Source: Siphonodentalium dalli (taxonomy: Eukaryota; Mollusca; Scaphopoda; Gadilida; Siphonodentaliidae). Taken from it: a stretch of DNA of 64,000 bases. The stretch spans positions 213,506,151-213,570,150 of the forward strand of contig CP136065.1 of NCBI GenBank assembly GCA_032622095.1, read 5' to 3'. Under the pieces are notes generated by a model. That model saw nothing but the letters and a program-made list of their open reading frames with translations, did no database searches and was not told the origin of the DNA. This document shows, piece after piece, positions 46,301-55,300 of the stretch. The first letter of the stretch is position 1; each line of letters opens with the position of its first letter. Position numbers and translations under genes: made by a program.

Positions 46301-49300
46301 ATTCCCTGTAACTGGACGAACTCCTGGGTATTTAGCAATATTCGTATTGATTTATAAAGACAGATCGATACTATTATAGCGCCATTTGTTCATCGTGATA
46401 TCACATTGACTGGCATTTGATGATAACTGTTCAACAAGACAAACAAACACTGGATGGACCGTCAGCCATTATCATCAATCATACCGCGTATCAATGCCAA
46501 ATGTAACCTAACCACGTCTAGTTAACTCGTCCGGCTGCCATGCCCGAACGGAGGTTCCTGCTTGGCTATATTTGATGTAGTCCAAGTCTTCTCGCACTAA
46601 AGCCGGCTAAGATATTGGGATGGAGGTGCCGGTCTTTAGTCCGAGTTCGTCCCGTATAGTCTCTTATGACACGACTTACGCCCACGATCTGTGGCGGGAA
46701 TCTGTGTTGTATTTTACTCGATTTACCTAATAAATCAATACATGATGCTATATACATCGGAAAGAGAGACATATTATGGTCATAATGGTGTATAATAATC
46801 TAACTTTCATGTTACATTACGCATAGAATATTCCGGTTGATTGTCACCAACATCGCTGTTTTTATATTTTGTTTACTTAACTGAAAGCCGAAGTCAGGTT
46901 CCGAAGAATTCCGGCATTGTCCGCTGGGTATTCTAGTTTCCGTTTCTATATATAGCGCGGGGTTTTCCGAACAAAATGGCGAAAACCGATCGCCCCAAAG
47001 TCCAGTTTCCTATGTGCGTTGAGAACAATTCCCGCACTAAAAACTTAATGACATAATGGAGGATCAGAACGGTAGTTTTTTTGACACTTTTCGCAAGCAA
47101 CTTGTCAAAATTGGAGCAAATTAGAACTCTTATGTCTGACTTGCCATGCGTGTGATGTGCATTTTGATTTGTGTGTTGATAAAATAATCGGAGAACCGAA
47201 TCACACAGTTTCGAAATATAGTTCTTCCGTTTCAGTGGGACTTTTCAAACTTAAGGTTCAAAATGTATACAAATTTTGTTTGATTTTTTGTGTGCATAAC
47301 AAGAGCAATATATTGCCCTGTTCGCTTAGTATATATCTTAATTTCGCGGAAGTCCACCAAATGTGGGTGAAATGTAGCACCATATAAGGCATATTATTTA
47401 TTCTAATGGTCGTTGTGTTTACACTGTTTTAAACTTTGAGAGGGTTATAATTCCCGTAATTTATTTAATGTATTACATTTATATCTCCAATGTTTAATTA
47501 ATCTATTTATTTTTTATTTATTGACACACATAATTACGATTACAATGGAGAATTCATCGTAATTTGCGTTGTTAGTCCAAAATATACGGAATATTTTCAA
47601 CGGAAAATGCCGAACACAGTTCGCGAGGTCAACTGAGTTCGCATACTTAAAAAAAATTGTAAACATTGCGATAAATGTCTCTTTTCGCATTAAATTACGG
47701 CTTTCAATTCACAACTGATGTGGGTTTCAGATCAAATAGCATGTCTTCTGTTGAAAATATCCGTTTATTGTCGCAATTGTGATATTTTATTTCATATAAT
47801 TGTGGTTTTATTTGAGCGGGTCAATAACGCTTAAGTCGTGTCATAAGAGACTATACGGGACGAACTCGGACTAAAGACCGGCACCTCCATCCCAATATCT
47901 TAGCCGGCTTTAGTACGAGAAGACTTGGACTATATTTGATGCTGATATAGGAAGCAGGAAGCTAAATGTGTTCCAGAGTCGGGGAATGAGTGCACCGCTA
48001 GAGGTGAAGAATTGCCTTCACCTGATACATGTGCATGCCATGTTATTAAATGATGAAATCTTGTTTATTTGATTTGTACATAATATCTAAATAATTTAAA
48101 CTGGTGATTTAATGGGGGAATGGAGTGGGAAATTTATTTACTAGCTGCTGTAGTTCTGGGTTTTTCTAGGTAACATTTGGTAAAAGATAGCCCTGTCGTA
48201 CACTTGGGAATTTATTTTAAAAAGTAAACACATGACCTATGAATTTTCTTGCACTTTCGTGATCAGCTGGTGTCCATCTAGCTGGGTAAACATCACGAGT
48301 GGCCTGCAGGCTTCAATTCAGTGAATTTGGCTGAATTGGTAACACTGTCGTCTTTGGGAAACCATTTAGTTCAGTGATTCCTATAACATATTCGCCAAAT
48401 TTAGTCTTCTTTGCAAAATCTGAAAGGGGGCAAAAACAGTATAATCCAAGCCATTGTATATAGGGAGCGACACAATTAATTCTATTCGAAAGTAACATCT
48501 GCAGCTGGAAAGCTAGTTCCGCAGCCATTGTTAACAATTTGATCACTGGAGCTTCCTGGTTTATTTTTTTTTTGCGAAAACCCTGTGCAATGTACTTTCG
48601 CCATAGGGCGCCTCGAATATACTAGTATAAGAGAATGCATTGGCATAACGATATTTCCCTTGAGCTTGTAAGCCAGTGCATTCTCTTATATATGCGAGGT
48701 TCCCTGTGGGAGACTCGCATATATCAGATAATGCACTGGTACATGACAGGGTTAACTATCGATGTTTTTAACGCTCCAAACTTTCTTTATTTTGTCATTG
48801 CACCCATTTCGTTTTGGCCCGATGTAAATATGTAACCATTTCATTGCTAAATACTCATCGAAGATTAGACCTTAGCAAGTGTTCAGATAATAAGTTCAAT
48901 AAACGATACTTATGAGCATGTTGTCTGAACATTTCCCACGCATGAATAAGACTCCTTCTTGTATAAATTCTTCTATCTGTCGTCTGCTCATATTTTCGTG
49001 ACCCTTTAAGAGGAATAAATTCACAAAGATATAATTCCACAGCACAGAGAAACCACCGACCCACACAACGCAACTGGCAAACTGGCCAGATATAGGAATA
49101 ATATTATCTTTCCTTTACTTTGATATCAAAGCAGCGTTTGTCGGGTTCGAAACAGTGTCAGCGGCTTCTATTGGCATAATGGGCTCTGCAAAAAAAAGCC
49201 AATATGAACCCTAGTTCATAATATGTGCATAGAACGATGCGAGTGCGTTAATGGGTTTGTTGATACGACACGAGTCCCAGCGCGGAAGGATAAAAAGAGA

Positions 49301-52300
49301 GGGACAGCCTCGAGTTCTATCCCTCCGAGAAGGCACAAGTTCCATGTCGACATACCAATTAACACACATGTGCAATCCACCCGTCATAGAGTCCGTAAAT
49401 TAAAACAAGACTCAAAAAAGTTTTGTTCATGTATACAGGGCATGTTTTGTCATGTGTGACGTCAACAGGATGTGTATGGAATTCGTGGTCCGTGCATCTT
49501 TGTAAATATGGAACGGCAGGAACACTGTAATTAACAGAACATGTTAGATTATCTATGTGATGGTAATAAATAGATAGAACCGCATGAGTGTCTGGATTTT
49601 GACGAAATATCGCACGAGATTTGTTGGCGGAGCGATACCTCTCGCGCGGGACGCAGTTCCGCACTCGAGGTATCGCGTTCCGCCAACAAATCGAGTGCGA
49701 TAATTCGTCAAAATCCAGACACTCTTGCGGTTCTATTTTTATTACATATCTCCGTATCATAGTAAGTTGACTCACAGTCGTACACCTCCGGTACAGAAAA
49801 TGTGAATTTAATTGAGTTTTAACGGCATTTTAGGGTTAACGCAACAATCAGACTCGTCTATCCGCGAGTGAATTTGACCCATCGTGAACCGCGCAAAGGT
49901 GTTAATTATGTTTTCCCAGATTTTCCAAAAATATAACCCAATCAGCGCGCTGCGATTTCGGCAAGTGGGTTGTCGCCCTTGCGTTGAAACGTTGAAAAAG
50001 TAAAAATAGTAACGGCGAGAGCCAGTCTAACAACACTGAATGAAATAGTTCCTTCGACAGATTGCGCTAGTGCGATTCTGAGAATTATCACACGCCTGGA
50101 ACGTCGTGCGATCATGCGAATTACGTTGATATAGATATTTAATAAATGTAAAAGAGGACCTTTCAAAGACGATTATTTTCCTGCATTGAGACCAATAAGC
50201 GAAATCACTGAGTCGAGGCCATATTGGATTTATCAAGGCCCATTACGTGGTTTCAGAGATTCATCCAGCCCCGGTTCCGTGGTTTTAGTGCTACAGGTCA
50301 AATTTCTGGAGTAACATTTCCATATATGTAGCTTTTGAATATTCATGACTTCCAAATATGGAAATGCTACTCCATAACTTTGGCCTGTATCACTTAAACC
50401 ACGGAACCGGGCCTGGAGGATCCCATTCCAATATGGCCGCGAGTTAGTGACAGGGCGTATATAGGTCGCTGTTGTTCAGATGGTTATTTTCAAGTTATCT
50501 TGCAGGTGTAATCTCGGGTGGCAAGGAACCAATTGCGATGAGTGTAAGTCGCACCCCCTCTGTATCCATGGTTTCTGTCATGAACCGTGGCAGTGTATTT
50601 GTAAGAATGGCTGGAGTGGCTCATTTTGTGATATAGGTCAGTATCATATTTTAAAGGGACACAAGGCACTCGCAGTGGGCAAATATTAAAAGATCATAAC
50701 AGTTTGTACACCCATCATCACTGTAAGAAGAACATGGAAAAATATTTAGACAATATTCTTATTTTTATTATTGATAACTATTCAATGACGAGACTTCGCA
50801 TGTTGGAACCTTTGTTATGTAGTAGTTGTATATTTACTTTATAGGCCAAAGTGTTAAAGATGCATAACCCGATTAAGCGCCTCTTAATTACTATTTATTG
50901 GGTTTCGGGGGGGGGGGGGGGGTAAAAAATATTTGATTCGAGTCGAGGAACCCACCTATCAAAGCTCAGAGTTATTATATATCGATTTTGAAATCTATTA
51001 TTTTTCACCATCGAGACTTATTAGTGGCCCAGTAAAAAGTCCACGAGCCGACGGTCTCTGACCAAATTGCGGATGAAGATGGATAACTCTAAATTCAAGA
51101 GGCTTTGTGTTGATAATAAGGCCAAATTTCGTCGAACAACATTTCATAAATAACATGTTTCGGGCATTGTTATGCTATAATTGACAGTCACTGTGGTTAG
51201 CATTATTTTGGGCAATTAATCGATTCTGACAACTGAAGCGTCATTTTAAAAATGGTGTCGTTGTTGGAATCTGATTATATGGGGACCATCGAATCGGATT
51301 GAGTACCTTTAAAGCCTGTCTTATGTAATATTTGCACACTGTCGTTACAGTGCCACTGCCAGATATTATATCAACAACAGTTGAGTAAATTCGGATCAAA
51401 TCATGAAAGGCCAGAGCAAAGAAAAATATTCCCGAAAACGCCAATTTTCAACTAAAACTTTTGATTTGAAATTGCATATGGTGATGTTTGTAGATAAAAT
51501 TACTTTCAGTGTAAACATAACGTAACAATTACGTGACAATGGTTTAAAAAACTGCAGAATTTCATCACTGGGTGTTACCAATACTAAAAATAAGAACACA
51601 GTCTATCTGTTTCTCAATGTTCTTCTCAGTGATAATGGTTTTAAAAACTGTTTTTGTTATTCAGATTTACCTGCTGCGAGTGCCTTTTGTCTATTTAACG
51701 CGACGGGAAAACGATATTAACGAACCGCCGAGGCCGACAAGTAGGAAAACGAAAACCAATTTTGCCGAATTGCTCTTTGTTAACAAGTTTAGCTTATATA
51801 TAAATGGTCACAGATTTTATATCTTATATTAGCCATTTATTTACTAAATGGATTCTCCCATTCAGTACACGGGAATGGTTTCAGTTAATATTCATCGGAG
51901 GAATTTCAGGAAATATTAGTAGATATATAATACAAGTGCCGAAGTAGTCTTATTTGTTGGTGGGAATATTGCTTTTCATGAACGTTTGTTGAGCTTATTA
52001 TCTGAACATTTCCTTTTGCCAAATAATTTGCCAAATGAAAATATTTTTTTGCCTAATGCTATCCCTAATGGTATAATTTTCTGCATCATTGAGTCTTATT
52101 TTGTGTTTTATCATACAACAATAAACCAATCACCGAACAATATAATTGTAGAAGGGTTGCTTCATCAGAAAGGCACATTACAAGAGGATTAGCAATGTAA
52201 ACACCACCCTAAATATGGGTAATCCCTCACCCATCAATACTATTTCTATCGGATTATCTGCATCGTAATAAAGGTGTTAACTTTACCAATAGACATACAT

Positions 52301-55300
52301 AACACACCACTAATAAAATTATATTGTGAGAGATTCCTGAAATTAATGGTATTGATTGACCAATATTGTTCAACTTTCTTGAGGAATTAAAAAGTGACTT
52401 GCCAAAACTTTTGACAAATGAAATTATTTTGTGCCAAATGTGAATTATTTTTGCCATTGTCAAATTTGGCAAGTGGCAGCGCGAACCCTGATTTACTATA
52501 AGGGGACTACTTGTTATGAGTATTTAGTATAAAGAAACATAGTTAGGGATTTAAAATCTTATATATATAGGCTTTTGATACGTGGATGTTAAAGTGACCG
52601 TGTCTGGTAGTTATGTAAGCGTGATAGAAGAATGGTCTGATTGGTCTGATTGGTATTAACATAACTAGCCGCCCTCAAAGTTTGTTGCTATACTTTTATT
52701 CAATATGTATTCGACGTTACAGATCGGAATTACTGCAGCAAGCACCAGCCTTGTTTCCATGGGGGCACGTGTCTTCCAGATCGCGTTGGTAACTATACCT
52801 GCCAGTGTGCATCCGGATATAAGGGAAGCAACTGCGAGCATCTCAGATGCAATACAGGATACTGCTTCAACAACGGGATATGTCAAGTGAGTTCGGCCAA
52901 TAGCTTGATTTTAAAAGGTCTTGATCATATTGATGTGGATCACTCCGCTTGTGAGTTCGAACGGGACAGAGAATAATGTAGTTATATTTTTTATAAAGTG
53001 TTTATAAACATTGCATGGCAGCACGCAACGTCATTCTTATATACATCAATTATATGCAGCTACTATCTATCATTGGCGGAAGCGTTTGTTTTAGGCGATA
53101 TTTCGTCCCGAATTAAAGACATATTATGGACTTGTTCGGGTGCGTGAAACTGATCTCAAAGAAATCGACCGTACCACTCCATAGAAAACATCATCTGAAC
53201 AACGCAATTGCAAATATTTACATCTCGATTCGGGACGCAACTATCGGCGATAAACTAACGCGAATGATTTGGCCATCGATACTCATTACATTTAATAATA
53301 TATATAAAATTACGGTGTGTGTTGTAAATTTGGATTAATATTCGTAAAATTAACTACTTTGAGCAAGGTTATTCTCAATGTATATTTGGTCACCCTACCG
53401 GAGTGTTTCACATCTCTTTGAGGAGTACAAGTTTACAATTATGCTTTGTTGAGACGTCGTGTTTTCTGAAATGGTACCGAGAGGCTGGAATGTTCGGTTA
53501 TATAAGTTAATGCTACGTTCATTTAGTGGGCAAAGTGTTTGTCGAGTTATGTCCAAATAAGTATGACAACGTTTTGTACCTCAACGGGAATAGTCGGTGG
53601 CTATCACTCGGTATGGGATATTTTGGAGTCTTAATACAACCTTTTTGGAGACATACTGTTATATTGTAGCTGGAAGCGCAGCGCTCTTGTCAGCAATATT
53701 TAGCTAACCAACTCACTTACACGTTGAACGTTGAATACGTATATAGCGTTAAGGTTGTTATACGGTTGTGAATGTAAATGGTATCGATGCGACCGTCCCA
53801 TTTAAGGGTCTCCAATATCGATAATCTATACTATATATTTTGAGACTTCGTATGTGTGTATGTGTGTACTTCATAGAATCCAAAACGCGTGTACAGATTG
53901 AGATCAAATTTCGTATGTAAGTGTAAAATCCCACCGACACCGCCGTAGATGTGTTTTCGAGAAGCTCTGAGCACCCTTTATCCACTCCCAGTCATCGAAA
54001 TATGCTCAAACGGCACGGCCGGGGTTAATAACGTCATTATATATATATATGAAGTCAGAGTCTCCAAAGTTATACCGGAACAAACACGTGTTTACGTCGC
54101 CTTGGGGGTCCACGATGGGAGTCTGACTTCAATGCAATGTTATCGCTCGAAACACGTGTTTACTTCGTGTTGAGGTTCACGATGGGAGTCTGACAATTGT
54201 TATCGCTCGAAATAGTACATTAGGACGGGAATGGCTGGACAGATTGAGCTCAAACTTCCTATCTAAAGGTAAAATAGTACGTACGATGTCGTCCACGCGT
54301 TTTCCAGAAGCTCCGAGCACCCGTACTCCACTCCCAGTCATAAAAATCAGCTCAAACGGCACGGCCGGGGTTAATAACGTCATTATATATATATATACGA
54401 AGTCAACGTTATTAGCATCTGCATTGAGTGCATTTCCTAGAACGCAACACGTGTTTTACGTCGTCTTGAGGTTCACGATGGGAGTCATTTCAATGCAATG
54501 TTATCGCTCGAAACACGTGTTTACTTCGTGTTGAGGTTCACGATGGGAGTCTGACATTTCAATGCAATGTTATCGCTCGAAATATTATGCAGAAAGGCAG
54601 ATCTCGGAAACGGGTGGAGCTATCGACCTGAAATTTGCTATGTGAATGTATCTTGCACCGGGTACAAATTTTATCGGGTCGCCGAGTCCATGCGACGCCC
54701 GTGCAGCGCATGCGCAGACGAGATCTCGGAAACGGGTGGAGCTATCGACTTGAAATTTGCTATGTGAATGTATCTTGCGCCGGGTACAAATTTTATCGGG
54801 TCGCCGAGTCCGTGCGACGCCAGCTTCGCGCATGCGCAGACCAGATCTCGGAAACGGGTGGAGCTATCGGGTACAAATTTTTCTTATTGAAACGCGTGGA
54901 GCTAAAAATTAAAAATAAATATTAAAAAAATGTCATGTTTCGGACAAGCCGCCGGTGGCGGGCTAACCTGCTAGTGTTCTCTAAAGCACAACATTGATTT
55001 CCAGACATAGACATGACCATTATAATTGGTGATGAGTGCATGATTAATTCCATGTCTCTTCTTTGCGAAATTACATATAATTGAAGGGTATAGGTTATTT
55101 CTGATAGATATATACTTTATTAAGAAGAAGCACAACAATTTAACAATGTTGTGACAAAATTTGTCAAGTTATACAGAATTATGTGTCAATTTTAAGTTCA
55201 AATTTAAATTTAAATTTCAGCTGGTGATAGCGCCAGTGCTCTTGTGCTTTGCAAAGGATCATTGCGTCATCTCCAGCAGTTGTAATTCTTGTCCGGGGCT

